Positions 1 to 9,033 of a stretch of DNA of 64,000 nt are shown here, in pieces. The stretch spans positions 62,001 through 126,000 of the forward strand of contig CALMIK010000045.1 of NCBI GenBank assembly GCA_937863995.1, in the 5' to 3' direction. The translations under genes were made by a program, and so were the position numbers. The first letter of the stretch is position 1, and each line of letters starts with the position of its first letter. The stretch comes from an uncultured Chelatococcus sp. Lineage in GTDB: Bacteria; Pseudomonadota; Alphaproteobacteria; Rhizobiales; Beijerinckiaceae. The notes under the pieces are model-generated. The model was not told the DNA's origin. It worked only from the letters and a program-made list of their open reading frames with translations, and ran no database searches.

Positions 1-1
1 T

Positions 2-169
2 CCGGGCTTTTTCGAGCGCAATTTCCTGCAGCCGTTCCGGGATCTGCCGGAGAACGAGCGCCGCTGGCTGATCGTGACCGGGGAGTTGCATCCCGCCACC
101 ATGCACCCGCCATTTCGCGACAGGCCGTCCGCGCCGCGAGACAGCGCGGGCAGCGGTTCGGGACAGTGA
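2..169 (+). CDS. C-terminal end of an unidentified protein (partial)
   Basis: An open frame enters from the left edge and stops at TGA 167-169, giving the last 55 residues of a protein. The visible part contains a plausible folded segment (GFFERNFLQPFRDLPENERR, then WLIVTGELHP) followed by a short polar, Ser/Gly/Arg-rich tail, as expected of a real C-terminus. Codon use is GC-rich like the neighbours. I do not recognise the family, and the product cannot be named without the upstream sequence. It converges on the minus-strand gene ending at 190. Confidence 0.55.
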   Translation, partial: PGFFERNFLQPFRDLPENERRWLIVTGELHPATMHPPFRDRPSAPRDSAGSGSGQ

Positions 170-189
170 CACACGCGGCGGTGAAGTGA

Positions 190-1116
190 TCAGGGCGGGG
201 GCCGCTCGGCCTGCCCTTCCTGGGCTTCGCCATCGGCTGCTTCCGCCGCCGTGCGTGCTTCCTCGCCGGCGGCTTTCTCATCCGCTCCTTGCGGTTGCCC
301 GGATTTCGCTTTCGGCTGAACGTAGATGTAGACCTCGAGCGCTTCGTCGGTGGGCAGGGTCAGGTCGGTGACGTACTCCTCGATGAAGGCGTCCTCCACG
401 ACGATGCCCTTGTTGTCGAGATAGGCGGTGATGGCCTCATAGGCCGTCTCGATGTCGTCGTAGGTCGAGGCGTGCAGGAACCGGAACGCCTTGCCGGACG
501 GGCTCGTGCCAATCCGCACCTCGGGCGCGGTCGCCGGCTCGCCGGCCTTGGCCGCGACGTGCTCCGCCACCGCCTCGCGCAGCGCCTCGCGCGCCGCGTT
601 CTCGTCGCCTTCCGTGGCGATGGGCAGCATGGCGTCGAAGCGGAAACCGGCGTCGTCGGTCTGCGTGAACACGGCGAAAGGCCGCCCCTTCACGTCGAAG
701 CCCGCCGCCATGACGATCTCGTCGAGAGCGCGGAACGTCGCGGCGAGGGTGTCGAAGCCCTTCTCCCACTTGCTTTGCGACGACATCACCACCGTCTTGC
801 GCGGCGCGATCTCCACCTCGTCGATGCCGCTGGTGTCGCTGGGCGCGGGCGCGAGCGTGGCGCGGGAGGGGTCCTCAACGGCTGCCGCCGCATCGCCCTG
901 CGACGGTGACAGGCGGCTCGGATAGGGGATGAGGGGCGCCGCCGGCGCGGTATGCGTCACGGCCTCCGGCCCGGCCGGAGCGTCGCCCGCCGGCATTTCC
1001 TGGGTGGCGCGAGCCGGTGAGCAAATGGCGAGCAAACCGGCCGCGACGAGCGCGAGCGCCTGCCGGGATGGCGCCACCGCCCGCAAGCCGGACGCGCTGC
1101 GCGTGCGCGCGGACAT
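190..1116 (-). CDS. Secreted GyrI-like (effector-binding) domain protein
   Basis: The protein has 308 residues. I chose the ATG at 1114-1116 because a GGGAGG ribosome binding site precedes it and it opens directly into a signal peptide (about residues 1-37, ending CSPARA). The longer frame upstream is unsupported. A low-complexity Pro/Ala linker follows, then a domain of about 170 residues with the FRALDEIVMAAGFDVKGRPFAVF and DAMLPI pattern of GyrI-like small-molecule-binding domains, and an Ala/Glu-rich tail. In other bacteria such domains bind hydrophobic ligands. Here the signal peptide places it in the periplasm, so the ligand and role are unknown. It is transcribed divergently from dapF. 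Confidence 0.75.
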   Translation of the reverse strand: MSARTRSASGLRAVAPSRQALALVAAGLLAICSPARATQEMPAGDAPAGPEAVTHTAPAAPLIPYPSRLSPSQGDAAAAVEDPSRATLAPAPSDTSGIDEVEIAPRKTVVMSSQSKWEKGFDTLAATFRALDEIVMAAGFDVKGRPFAVFTQTDDAGFRFDAMLPIATEGDENAAREALREAVAEHVAAKAGEPATAPEVRIGTSPSGKAFRFLHASTYDDIETAYEAITAYLDNKGIVVEDAFIEEYVTDLTLPTDEALEVYIYVQPKAKSGQPQGADEKAAGEEARTAAEAADGEAQEGQAERPPP

Positions 1117-1402
1117 GAAGCCTCCCGATGGATGATTTACCGTCATGTCACCCCGCAACACCGGCGCGCGCCCAATACAGACGCGTGTCATTGTCCAGCC
1201 CATGCGGCATGGACGCCGGACGGGAAGCCTTATGTTTTTGTCGGACTCGCGGTCAATATCAAGCCACACCGGCGGGGAAATTGAAAGACTCGCCATTTGT
1301 CCGCAGTTGCATCATATATGCCTTGATATTGCGACCTGTATGCGACCGGCTACCATAGCCGCCCATCGTGCCGCGAACCGGCAACCTATCGGACAAGACC
1401 CG

Positions 1403-2284
1403 TTGAACACGCTCGCCAACCTGCCCTTCCTGAAGATGAACGGTCTCGGCAACGAAATCGTGGTGCTCGACCTGCGCGGCAACGCCCACGTGGTGACGGC
1501 GGACGAGGCGCGCGCCATCGCCGGGTTCGAGCGGGCGAAGTTCGACCAGCTCATGGTGTTGCACGATCCCGTTTCGCCGGGCACGGACGCCTTCGTGCGC
1601 ATCTACAACGCCGATGGATCGCAGGCGGGCGCCTGCGGCAACGGCACGCGCTGCGTGGCCCGGGCCATCTTGCACGGCTCCGGCAGGGAGACGGCCACGG
1701 TCGAGACCGCCGCCGGCCTGCTCGCCTGCCGCCGGCTGGGAGATGACATTTTCAGCGTCGACATGGGCCCTCCCCGCTTTAGCTGGCGCGACATCCCCCT
1801 CGCTCACGCGGTCGCGGACACGGATGCGCTGCCGCTTGCCCGCGAGGTGCCGGGCCTGCCCGCGCTCACGGCGCCGGTGGCGGTGAGCATGGGCAACCCG
1901 CACGCGGTTTTCTTCGTCGCGGACGCCGCCGCCTACGACCTGGCCGCGATCGGACCGGGGCTGGAGCACGATCCGCTGTTTCCCGAGCGCGCCAATATAT
2001 CGCTGGCGGAAGTGGTGGACCGTGAGCACATCGTGCTGCGCGTGTGGGAGCGGGGCGCGGGCGAAACCCTTGCCTGCGGCTCCGGCGCGTGCGCCACAGC
2101 GGTTGCCGCCATGCGGCGCGGCCTCACGGAGCGGTGCGTCTCGGTACGCCTGCCCGGCGGCACGCTCGCCATCGAATGGCACGCGGGCGGCCCGGACGAC
2201 GGGCATGTGCTGATGACCGGCCCCGCGGAACTCGACTGGACCGGCACGTTCCCGCCCACGCTTTTTCCGGACGCCGCCGCCTGA
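1403..2284 (+). CDS. dapF: Diaminopimelate epimerase
   Basis: Converts LL- to meso-diaminopimelate in the cytoplasm, supplying lysine and the peptidoglycan cross-linking residue. The 293-residue frame has both active-site cysteines in their family motifs: Cys78 in ACGNGTRC and Cys225 in [10 protein letters not shown]. It also has the N-terminal [15 protein letters not shown] signature. I placed the start at TTG 1403 because the resulting N-terminus ([17 protein letters not shown]) fits the usual hyphomicrobial DapF start; ATG 1436 would trim the first strand. The stop TGA overlaps the mtaB ATG by one base, so the two are translationally coupled. Confidence 0.95.
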   Translation: MNTLANLPFLKMNGLGNEIVVLDLRGNAHVVTADEARAIAGFERAKFDQLMVLHDPVSPGTDAFVRIYNADGSQAGACGNGTRCVARAILHGSGRETATVETAAGLLACRRLGDDIFSVDMGPPRFSWRDIPLAHAVADTDALPLAREVPGLPALTAPVAVSMGNPHAVFFVADAAAYDLAAIGPGLEHDPLFPERANISLAEVVDREHIVLRVWERGAGETLACGSGACATAVAAMRRGLTERCVSVRLPGGTLAIEWHAGGPDDGHVLMTGPAELDWTGTFPPTLFPDAAA

Positions 2285-3519
2285 TGAGCGTCGAGGTCGT
2301 CACCTTCGGCTGCCGGCTCAACATCGCCGAATCCGAGACGCTGAAGCGCCACGCCGAAGCGGCCGGACGCACGGACGTGATCATCGTCAATACCTGCGCC
2401 GTCACCGCCGAAGCCACGCGCCACGCGCGCCAGAGCATCCGCCGCCTCAAGCGCGAGCGCCCGGGGGCCGAGATCGTCGTCACCGGCTGCGCCGCCCAGA
2501 TCGAGCCGGGGCGCTTCGCCGCCATGCCGGAGGTGGCGCGCGTCATCGGCAACGCGGAAAAGATGCGCCCGGAAAGCTGGACGCCGACGCAGACAGAGCG
2601 CGTCGCCGTCAGCGACATCATGAGCGTGCGCGAGACCGCGCCGCAGATGGTCGACGCTTTCGAGGGCCACACGCGCGCCTTCGTGCAGGTGCAGAACGGC
2701 TGCGATCACCGCTGCACTTTCTGCGTCATTCCCTATGGCCGCGGTCCGTCGCGCTCGGTGCCGATGGGCGCTGTCGTCGACGGCATCAAACGCCTTGTCG
2801 ACAACGGCTATCGCGAGGCGGTGATCACCGGCGTCGACATCACCAGCTACGGCGCCGACCTGCCGGGCAGCCCCTCGCTCGGCCTGCTGGTGAAAAACAT
2901 CCTGCGCCATGTGCCGGCGCTGGCGCGGCTGCGGCTTTCCTCCATCGACTCGGTGGAGGCGGACGACCATCTCATGCAAGCCATCGCCACCGACGCGCGG
3001 CTGATGCCGCACCTGCATCTGTCCTTGCAATCGGGCGACGACATGATCCTGAAGCGCATGAAGCGCCGTCATTCCCACGCGGACACGCTGGCCTTCATCG
3101 AAACCGTGCGCCGCCTGCGCCCGGACATGGTTTTCGGCGCGGATGTCATCGCCGGCTTCCCCACCGAAACGGACGACATGTTCGCCCGCACCTGCGAGGC
3201 GATCGCGGCGTATGGGCTGACGCACCTGCACGTATTCCCCTTCTCGCCCCGCCCCGGCACGCCGGCGGCGCGCATGCCGCAGGTGGCGCGGGACCTGGTG
3301 AAGGAGCGCGCCGCCCGCCTGCGCATGCTCGGCGCGCGGCTGCTGGAGCACCACCTCGCGGGCGAGGTCGGGCGCGAGCATATCGTGCTGACGGAACGCG
3401 GCGGCATCGGCCGCACGGAAGCGTTCACGCCGGTGCGGCTGGCGGGCACACCCCTCCCTGGGCAGCTGCTGCCAGTCAGTATTGCGGGGCATGACGGGAA
3501 GCAACTGATCGCCGCTTAG
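2284..3519 (+). CDS. mtaB: tRNA t6A37 methylthiotransferase MtaB (radical SAM)
   Basis: Radical-SAM methylthiotransferase that converts N6-threonylcarbamoyladenosine at position 37 of ANN-decoding tRNAs to its 2-methylthio form. The 411-residue protein has the N-terminal cluster cysteines (Cys10, Cys38, Cys69) and the radical-SAM CxxxCxxC at 140-147 within NGCDHRCTFC. The C-terminal TRAM region (about 350-411) is short but recognisable. The start ATG overlaps the dapF stop (TGATG). The dapF-mtaB-ftsY order is usual in Hyphomicrobiales, but here ftsY is displaced by an orphan gene and an RluA-type gene. Confidence 0.93.
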   Translation: MSVEVVTFGCRLNIAESETLKRHAEAAGRTDVIIVNTCAVTAEATRHARQSIRRLKRERPGAEIVVTGCAAQIEPGRFAAMPEVARVIGNAEKMRPESWTPTQTERVAVSDIMSVRETAPQMVDAFEGHTRAFVQVQNGCDHRCTFCVIPYGRGPSRSVPMGAVVDGIKRLVDNGYREAVITGVDITSYGADLPGSPSLGLLVKNILRHVPALARLRLSSIDSVEADDHLMQAIATDARLMPHLHLSLQSGDDMILKRMKRRHSHADTLAFIETVRRLRPDMVFGADVIAGFPTETDDMFARTCEAIAAYGLTHLHVFPFSPRPGTPAARMPQVARDLVKERAARLRMLGARLLEHHLAGEVGREHIVLTERGGIGRTEAFTPVRLAGTPLPGQLLPVSIAGHDGKQLIAA

Positions 3520-3582
3520 CCTATCGCGCTCGATAAGGCCGTCAGGCGGCAGATAAAATCGCATGAAAATGCGCATCGGATA

Positions 3583-3611
3583 TTGACGCATAAAGCAAGA
3601 CGAAGTAATAA
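3583..3611 (+). promoter_or_regulatory. Sigma-70-like promoter of the orphan gene at 3684
   Basis: TTGACG at 3583-3588 and TAATAA at 3606-3611 are separated by exactly 17 nt in an AT-rich stretch unlike the surrounding sequence. An 11-bp palindrome (GCCCCATGGGC, about 3624-3634) lies just downstream. The start codon is 73 nt past the -10 box, with an AAGGA site in between. Confidence 0.55.
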
Positions 3612-3683
3612 TTCATTGTTAATATGCCCCATGGGCACAGTCATTAATATTTTCTGTCTTTATTTTATTATAAGGAAATTAGC

Positions 3684-4169
3684 ATGTCCTTTGCTGGCAA
3701 TGTCGGCCCTACAAACCCCTTCAGCAACGCTCATATCATTATTCCAGACCACACGCCGCCCGTTCAGCCCCAGCATGTAACTATCCAGATGTCGGCGCTC
3801 GCTGACGCTGGAGAAGGCGAAAGAGCCGCTCCCAACCGCGATGCCGCGCCAGTGGTGCGCGCCGCCGAGAATGACAGACAGGCTGAAGACCGCACCGTTT
3901 CCTGGATGGTTTGGGGGGCGGGAATCGGTACCCTCATCGGTTTCGGTGCTTCCATGGCGGCAGCCTACCCTGAGTATCTGAACACGGTAGACGATTTGAG
4001 TGCCAACCCGTACAGGGACATCGGGGCCAAGGCCAAGGCAGAGGGCAAGGTGACCGGTATCGTGATCGGCGCCAGTATCGGAGGATGCTTGATCGGCGGC
4101 CTCATCGGCTACTCCGCCGGCAACATTGCAAACGGCGTGCAAAGATGCTGCCGCTGGCTGAGAAGCTAA
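3684..4169 (+). CDS. Orphan protein with two glycine-zipper membrane segments
   Basis: The 161-residue protein starts at ATG 3684 behind ATAAGGAAATTAGC, a good ribosome binding site. I do not recognise a family. Residues 1-72 are polar, Pro/Ala-rich and probably disordered. Two hydrophobic segments follow (about 73-95 and 122-147), each with glycine spaced every three or four residues (GAGIGTLIGFG; GASIGGCLIGG), joined by a short charged loop. The tail is basic and cysteine-containing (RCCRWLR). Base composition is clearly lower in GC than the neighbours and it has its own promoter, so acquisition by transfer is likely. A secreted or translocated membrane-inserting protein is possible but unproven. 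Confidence 0.65.
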   Translation: MSFAGNVGPTNPFSNAHIIIPDHTPPVQPQHVTIQMSALADAGEGERAAPNRDAAPVVRAAENDRQAEDRTVSWMVWGAGIGTLIGFGASMAAAYPEYLNTVDDLSANPYRDIGAKAKAEGKVTGIVIGASIGGCLIGGLIGYSAGNIANGVQRCCRWLRS

Positions 4170-4226
4170 GAACGCCAAAGCATGTCGACATTTCGTTGAA
4201 ACGCGACAATGCCTTAGAATCCCTTG

Positions 4227-4949
4227 TCATCCCCTGCCGAGGCCCGCCCTATCCAGCTCCGCCGCCATATGTGCCGGCGGCGGTGCTTCCACCTCAATCG
4301 GATCGCGCTTGGGATAAAGCGGCAGCCGGATCGCCCGCGCATGCAGGTGCAGTCCGGGGCCGCCGAAACGCGGCGCGTTGCCGTAAACGGAATCGCCCAA
4401 AATTGGAAAGCCGCTCGCCGCGCAATGGACGCGCAACTGATGCGTGCGCCCCGTCACGGGTTCGAGCGCCAGCCACGTCAGGCCCTGCGCCCGCCCCAGC
4501 ACGCGCCAGCGGGTGAGCGCCGGCTGGCCCGCCGGATCGACCTTCATCCACCAGCCGCGATCCGGATCGCGCGGGCCGATCGCCAGATCGATCTCGCCGG
4601 CATCCGCCTGCGGGCCGCCCTCGACGATGGCCCAATAGGTCTTTTCCACCTGATTGCCGCTGAACAGCTTGCCGATCCGCTCCAGCGCCTTGCGATGGCG
4701 GCCGAGCACGAGGCAGCCCGATGTATCGCGGTCGAGGCGGTGGACGAGTTCCGGCACGCGCGGCAGGCCGAAACGCAGCGCTGGCAGGAAATCGGTCAGC
4801 GTCACATCGCGTCCGCCCGCGTTGCGCGAGGCGGCGTTGCGCGGCCCCGGATGCACCGGCAGGCCCGCCGGCTTGTCGATGACGAGCATCAGCGCGTCGC
4901 GATAGAGCACGCGGCGCATTATATCGGCTTCTATGGCTTCCCCATTCAT
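4227..4949 (-). CDS. RluA-family RNA pseudouridine synthase
   Basis: Isomerises a uridine in rRNA or tRNA to pseudouridine. The 240-residue protein carries the catalytic HRLDRDTSG motif (residues 70-78, nucleophile Asp73), the VIDKPAGLPVHPGP opening strand and the GRTHQLRVH motif late in the domain. There is no S4 domain, which makes it a short RluA-type enzyme with an unassigned RNA target. The start is uncertain: TTG 4985, ATG 4949 and ATG 4919 are all in frame and none has a strong ribosome binding site. I chose 4949. It is divergent from ftsY and convergent with the orphan gene at 3684. Confidence 0.88.
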   Translation of the reverse strand: MNGEAIEADIMRRVLYRDALMLVIDKPAGLPVHPGPRNAASRNAGGRDVTLTDFLPALRFGLPRVPELVHRLDRDTSGCLVLGRHRKALERIGKLFSGNQVEKTYWAIVEGGPQADAGEIDLAIGPRDPDRGWWMKVDPAGQPALTRWRVLGRAQGLTWLALEPVTGRTHQLRVHCAASGFPILGDSVYGNAPRFGGPGLHLHARAIRLPLYPKRDPIEVEAPPPAHMAAELDRAGLGRG

Positions 4950-5057
4950 GCCGTTCGGGCTATCGAGGACGGCGCCTGTTGGCAAGCCCTATCGTACAAG
5001 TCCCGTATGCAGCGCCCCTCGCCGGGCAGGATCAAAAGACACGAACGGACGACAGAG

Positions 5058-6368
5058 ATGACAACCGACGACGACCGGCACGGCGAACGGCAAGACGGCA
5101 AGAGGCGCGGCCTGTTTTCGCGCCTGTTCGGCCGCAGGCAGGATGAAGGGCAGACACCGGCGCCGCGGGAAGAGACGCCCGCCGACGCGCCGCAAGACAT
5201 TGACGCAGCCGATATCGGCGCGAACTCAGACGCGCCCCTCCCCGAGGCCCGCGAGGCATCACCCGCCCCCGACACGCAGACCGCTCCCGCCGATGAGCCG
5301 GCGCCGGAGGAAGCGCCCGCGCCCAAGGTCGTCGTCGAAGAGATCGTCGTCGAAGAGGCCGTCGTGGAAGAGGCCAGCGCCCCTCCGATTCCGCCGCCAT
5401 TGCGCGCGGAACCAGAGCCGGAGCCTGAACCTGAGGCAAAGCCCAGCTGGTGGCAGCGGCTCAAGAGCGGGCTTTCGCGCACCTCGTCGAGCATCGGCTC
5501 GGGCATCGTCGGCATCTTCACCAAGCGCAAGCTCGATTTCTCGACGCTGGAAGAGCTGGAGGACATCCTCATCCAGGCCGATCTCGGCGTGGCCATGGCC
5601 ACCCGCGTCACGGAGGCGGTGGGCAAGGGCCGTTACGACAAATCGATCGATCCCGAGGAAGTGAAGACCATCCTCGCGCGCGAGATCAGCGCCGTGCTCA
5701 CCCCGGTAGCGCGGCCGCTGGTGATCGACACGGCGAAGAAGCCGTTCGTCATCCTGATGATCGGCGTCAACGGCGCGGGCAAAACCACCACCATCGGCAA
5801 GCTGGCGCAAAAATTCCGCAACGAGGGCCGCTCCGTGATGCTCGCCGCCGGGGATACATTCCGCGCCGCCGCCATCGAGCAGCTTTCGGTGTGGGGCGAG
5901 CGCACCGGCGCGCGCGTCATCCGCCGCGAACAGGGCGCGGACGCGGCCGGCCTCGCCTTCGACGCGTTGAAGGAAGCCGAGGAAACCGGCACCGACGTGC
6001 TGCTCATCGACACCGCCGGTCGCCTGCAGAACAAGGCCGGGCTGATGGCCGAACTCGAAAAGGTCATCCGCGTCATCAAAAAACGCGACGAAAGCGCCCC
6101 GCACGCGGTGCTGCTGGTGCTCGACGCCACGACCGGGCAGAACGCCGTCAACCAGGTGGAGATTTTCGGCGAGGTGGCGGGCGTTACCGGCCTCGTCATG
6201 ACCAAGCTCGACGGCACGGCGCGCGGCGGCATTCTGGTCGCAATCGCAGACAAGTTCGGCCTGCCGGTGCATTTCATCGGCGTCGGCGAAGGCGTCGAGG
6301 ATCTCGAACCGTTCGCGGCGCAGGATTTCGCCCGCGCCATCGCGGGGCTCGATCATGAGCCGGCCTGA
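5058..6368 (+). CDS. ftsY: Signal recognition particle receptor FtsY
   Basis: GTPase that docks ribosome-SRP complexes at the inner membrane for co-translational insertion. The 436-residue protein has an acidic, Pro/Glu-rich A domain (about 1-130, including EPEPEPEPE). The NG domain has the P-loop GVNGAGKTT at 236-244, then AAGDTFRAAA, DTAGR and TKLDGTARGG. The start ATG at 5058 has only a weak ribosome binding site (ACAGAG), and no alternative is better. A GCCGGCC/GGCCGGC hairpin spans the stop codon (6359-6378). It is followed by yciB, as in other Hyphomicrobiales. Confidence 0.95.
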   Translation: MTTDDDRHGERQDGKRRGLFSRLFGRRQDEGQTPAPREETPADAPQDIDAADIGANSDAPLPEAREASPAPDTQTAPADEPAPEEAPAPKVVVEEIVVEEAVVEEASAPPIPPPLRAEPEPEPEPEAKPSWWQRLKSGLSRTSSSIGSGIVGIFTKRKLDFSTLEELEDILIQADLGVAMATRVTEAVGKGRYDKSIDPEEVKTILAREISAVLTPVARPLVIDTAKKPFVILMIGVNGAGKTTTIGKLAQKFRNEGRSVMLAAGDTFRAAAIEQLSVWGERTGARVIRREQGADAAGLAFDALKEAEETGTDVLLIDTAGRLQNKAGLMAELEKVIRVIKKRDESAPHAVLLVLDATTGQNAVNQVEIFGEVAGVTGLVMTKLDGTARGGILVAIADKFGLPVHFIGVGEGVEDLEPFAAQDFARAIAGLDHEPA

Positions 6369-6467
6369 ACGGGCCGGCCCGCTATCCGCGAATTTTCATG
6401 ACAAGCGCATTTTTGCCGCGCGGGCGCCGGAGCCCGCTCGAAAAGCGCTCCACAGGACGCATGACGC

Positions 6468-7118
6468 ATGACACGCAAAACCGAAACCGGGCATGAAGGC
6501 CTGCCGCCTGTCACCAAGCTTCTGCTGGAGATGGGGCCGCTGATCCTGTTTTTCGTCGCCAACGCGCGCCCGGCCTATTTCACGCCGCTGATCGGCCCGC
6601 TGCTGCCCCAGGACATGAGCGCCGACCATGTCGGCATTTTTTCCGCCACCGCCGTGTTCATGCTGGCGACGATCGCCGCCCTCATCGCCAATTACGCGCT
6701 GGAGCGGCGCTTGCCGATCATGCCGCTGGTGTCGGGCGTCATCGTGGTCAGCTTCGGCGCGATGACGCTGTGGCTCAACGACGATCTCTTCATCAAGCTC
6801 AAGCCCACCATCGTCAACAGCCTGTTCGGCGCCATTCTGCTCGGCGGGCTTTTCGTGTTCGACAAGCCGCTGTTGCCGGTGATCTTCGGCAGCGTGTTTC
6901 AGCTTGACGACGCCGGCTGGCGCAAGCTCACCTTCCGCTGGGGCGTGTTCTTCTTCGTGCTGGCCGCCATCAACGAAATCGTCTGGCGCACGCAGAGCAC
7001 GGATTTCTGGGTGAGCTTCAAGGTATTCGGCATGACGCCGATCACCCTCGCCTTCGCCCTCGCCCAGACACGGCTCATCATGAAGCACGCGCCGCCGGAG
7101 GAACAGGCCAAGGGCTGA
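6468..7118 (+). CDS. yciB: YciB/IspZ-family septation protein A
   Basis: Small inner-membrane protein linked in other bacteria to cell elongation/division and envelope maintenance; its biochemical activity is not settled. The 216-residue frame has the family opening LLLEMGPLILFFVANARP and about five or six hydrophobic segments, including FSATAVFMLATIAALIANYA and FFFVLAAINEIVWRTQST. ATG 6468 lies behind AGGA; another ATG seven bases upstream is out of frame. The 3' end shows an 18-nt-period duplication (CCAAGGGCTGAC at 7108 and 7126) that includes the stop codon. Confidence 0.92.
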   Translation: MTRKTETGHEGLPPVTKLLLEMGPLILFFVANARPAYFTPLIGPLLPQDMSADHVGIFSATAVFMLATIAALIANYALERRLPIMPLVSGVIVVSFGAMTLWLNDDLFIKLKPTIVNSLFGAILLGGLFVFDKPLLPVIFGSVFQLDDAGWRKLTFRWGVFFFVLAAINEIVWRTQSTDFWVSFKVFGMTPITLAFALAQTRLIMKHAPPEEQAKG

Positions 7119-7175
7119 CCCAGGACCAAGGGCTGACTAACGCATGCCGACGTTTCGTGGGAGCGTAAAAGCGCT

Positions 7176-7790
7176 TCAGCGCGCGGCAGCAGCCGCGATG
7201 GCCGCTTCCAGCGTCGTGGCGAGCGCTTCCGGCGTCAGCGGGCCAATATGCTTGTGGCGGATGGTGCCGTCGCCCGCCACAACGAACGTCTCCGGCACGC
7301 CGTAGACGCCCCAGTCGATGCCGGTGCGGCCGTTTTCGTCGGCGCCTACGCGCGCGAACGGGTTGCCGAGCGCGCCGAGGAAACGGCGGGCGTTCTCGGG
7401 AGCGTCCTTGTAGTTGATGCCGACCACAGTGACGCGCGGATCGCGGGCAAGCTCGACCAGCAGCGGATGCTCCTGCCGGCACGGCACGCACCACGACGCC
7501 CACACGTTGACCACGGTCACCTTCCCCGCTGCGAGATCGGCGCTGGCGAGACCGGGCACAGGCGCGCCATCGCGCGTCAGGCCACCGAGCGGCGGCAGGT
7601 CGAAAGCGGGCACGGCGCGCCCGATCAGGGCGGAGGGCACGCGCGAAGGGTCGCCGTCGATGAGACGCGTGAGGAAGAGCGCCGCCAGCGCGCCAAAGAC
7701 CACGAGCGGAAGCAGCACCAGAAGGCGCCGGCGCGGACGCGGCGCGGGGGCTCCGGATTCGACGGTGTCGCTCATGCCGGTGTCGCTCAT
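7176..7790 (-). CDS. ccmG: CcmG/DsbE thiol:disulfide interchange protein
   Basis: Membrane-anchored periplasmic thioredoxin that reduces apocytochrome c cysteines before haem attachment. The 204-residue protein has an N-terminal anchor (about 22-41) and a thioredoxin fold with the redox site WASWCVPC (Cys101 and Cys104), then the GVPETFVV cis-proline region. The first five codons are duplicated (MSDTG-MSDT), so ATG 7775 is a second possible start. I used 7790, which has GGGAAG upstream. It is the last gene of ccmC-ccmD-ccmG. Confidence 0.93.
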   Translation of the reverse strand: MSDTGMSDTVESGAPAPRPRRRLLVLLPLVVFGALAALFLTRLIDGDPSRVPSALIGRAVPAFDLPPLGGLTRDGAPVPGLASADLAAGKVTVVNVWASWCVPCRQEHPLLVELARDPRVTVVGINYKDAPENARRFLGALGNPFARVGADENGRTGIDWGVYGVPETFVVAGDGTIRHKHIGPLTPEALATTLEAAIAAAAAR

Positions 7791-7800
7791 GCCACTTCCC

Positions 7801-7971
7801 TCACGGCGTGGCCGCGCGCCGCGAGCGGCGGCGCACCCCGCGCGCCTCCAGCGCCGCAAGCGCGCGCACCTGCGTGCGGTGGTCCCAAAAAGCCCGCAGG
7901 ACAAGCCCGCCGACCACAAGCGCCGCGAAGCCGTAAGCCGCGAGGATGTAGCCGAAATAAGGGCCGCTCAT
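7801..7971 (-). CDS. ccmD: Haem exporter protein CcmD
   Basis: A 56-residue single-pass membrane protein that helps release holo-CcmE from the CcmABC haem-handling complex. It has the family layout: MSGPYFGYILAAYGFAALVV membrane segment followed by a basic cytoplasmic tail (RAFWDHRTQVRALAALEARG). Its ATG overlaps the ccmC stop (ATGA) and it ends 10 nt before ccmG. Size, position and sequence all agree. Confidence 0.9.
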   Translation of the reverse strand: MSGPYFGYILAAYGFAALVVGGLVLRAFWDHRTQVRALAALEARGVRRRSRRAATP

Positions 7972-8738
7972 GGCGTCACCTCGATGGATGCGGGCTGGCT
8001 TCCCGGCAACGGCTCGCGCCGCTGCGCCTCCTGAAGGCTCAGCGCCCGCACGCGCCGGCGCAGGATCTCGGTGCGCATGCCGGAAAGGTGCAGCGCGATC
8101 GCCAGCAGCGAAAAGCCCACCGCCGTCACCAGCAGCGGCCAGAGCATGGAGGCGTCGATGCTCGAGCCGCCAAGCCGGAAGACCGATGCCGGCTGGTGCA
8201 GCGTGTTCCACCAGTCGACGGAAAACTTGACGATCGGAATGTTGACGAAGCCGACCAACGTCATGATGGCCACGGCGCGCGCGGCAGCCGAGGGCTCCTC
8301 GAAGGCGCGCCACAGGCCGATGATGCCGAGATAGATCAGCAGCAGCACGAGTTCGGACGTGAGACGCGCATCCCACACCCACCACGTGCCCCACATCGGC
8401 TTGCCCCAGATGGCGCCGGTGACAAGGCACAGGAACGTGAACGCCGCCCCGATGGGGGCCGCCGCCTTCTGCGCCACGTCGGCGAGCGGATGGCGCCACA
8501 CAAGCGTGCCGATGGCGGACGCCGTCATCATGGCGTAGAGAAACAGCGACAGCCACGCAGCCGGCACGTGGACATACATGATGCGCACGGTCGCGCCCTG
8601 CTGGTAGTCGTCCGGGACATTGAAGAACACGAGCCAGAACCCGACGGCCAGCACCACCGCCGCCGCGCCTGAAAGCCAAGGCAGCACGCGCCCGGAAAGA
8701 GCGAGAAAGCGGGTCGGGTTGGCAAGCGCCGTGAGCAT
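7968..8738 (-). CDS. ccmC: Haem exporter/transfer protein CcmC
   Basis: Inner-membrane haem-handling protein that presents haem to CcmE. The 256-residue, six-segment protein has the tryptophan-rich haem motif WGTWWVWDARLT at 116-127 and the conserved periplasmic histidine His57 (MYVHVPAAW). I prefer ATG 8738, which has CAGGAACGCG just upstream, over the longer start at 8765. In most relatives ccmB lies immediately upstream; here an orphan gene and about 1.1 kb intervene, so ccmC must use its own promoter or depend on read-through. Confidence 0.93.
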   Translation of the reverse strand: MLTALANPTRFLALSGRVLPWLSGAAAVVLAVGFWLVFFNVPDDYQQGATVRIMYVHVPAAWLSLFLYAMMTASAIGTLVWRHPLADVAQKAAAPIGAAFTFLCLVTGAIWGKPMWGTWWVWDARLTSELVLLLIYLGIIGLWRAFEEPSAAARAVAIMTLVGFVNIPIVKFSVDWWNTLHQPASVFRLGGSSIDASMLWPLLVTAVGFSLLAIALHLSGMRTEILRRRVRALSLQEAQRREPLPGSQPASIEVTP

Positions 8739-8915
8739 CGCGTTCCTGTCTAACGGGGTTCCCATCTGTTTTCATGCCGGGCATGCATGCGAATCGACCA
8801 TGCAAGCCTCCGCCGAAGCGGCAGCGTTCCCGGCACTTTAGTGGGTGGCACAGATAAGAACAACTCCAGCCCGTTGCGTCATCCCGCCGCGATGCCGCCG
8901 CGGCTGCCAGCGCAG

Positions 8916-8975
8916 GTCCAAGAGACTCAGCGGCAAGAAGCTCAGTGGCAAGAGACCCGGTGGCAAGCCTCGTGG
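8916..8975 (+). repeat. Degenerate 15-nt tandem repeat, about four units
   Basis: Four consecutive 15-nt units (8916, 8931, 8946, 8961) share the core GGCAAGA followed by a CTCAG/CCCGG-like end. They lie upstream of ccmC in the gap created by the orphan gene. The unit length would encode a five-residue Q-E-rich repeat if translated, but no credible gene is present. Confidence 0.5.
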
Positions 8976-9033
8976 CTTCGCGCGAATGGATAAGGCAGCC
9001 CGGCTCGCCCCTCGCGGCTTGCCACGCGGGGTA

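Noticed and set aside
4180..7160. Similar 19-nt sequences GCATG(T/C)CGAC(A/G)TTTCGT(T/G)G at 4180 and 7142, both in convergent spacers
   Set aside because: Only 16 of 19 positions agree and no third copy was seen, so a dispersed repeat family is not supported by this window.
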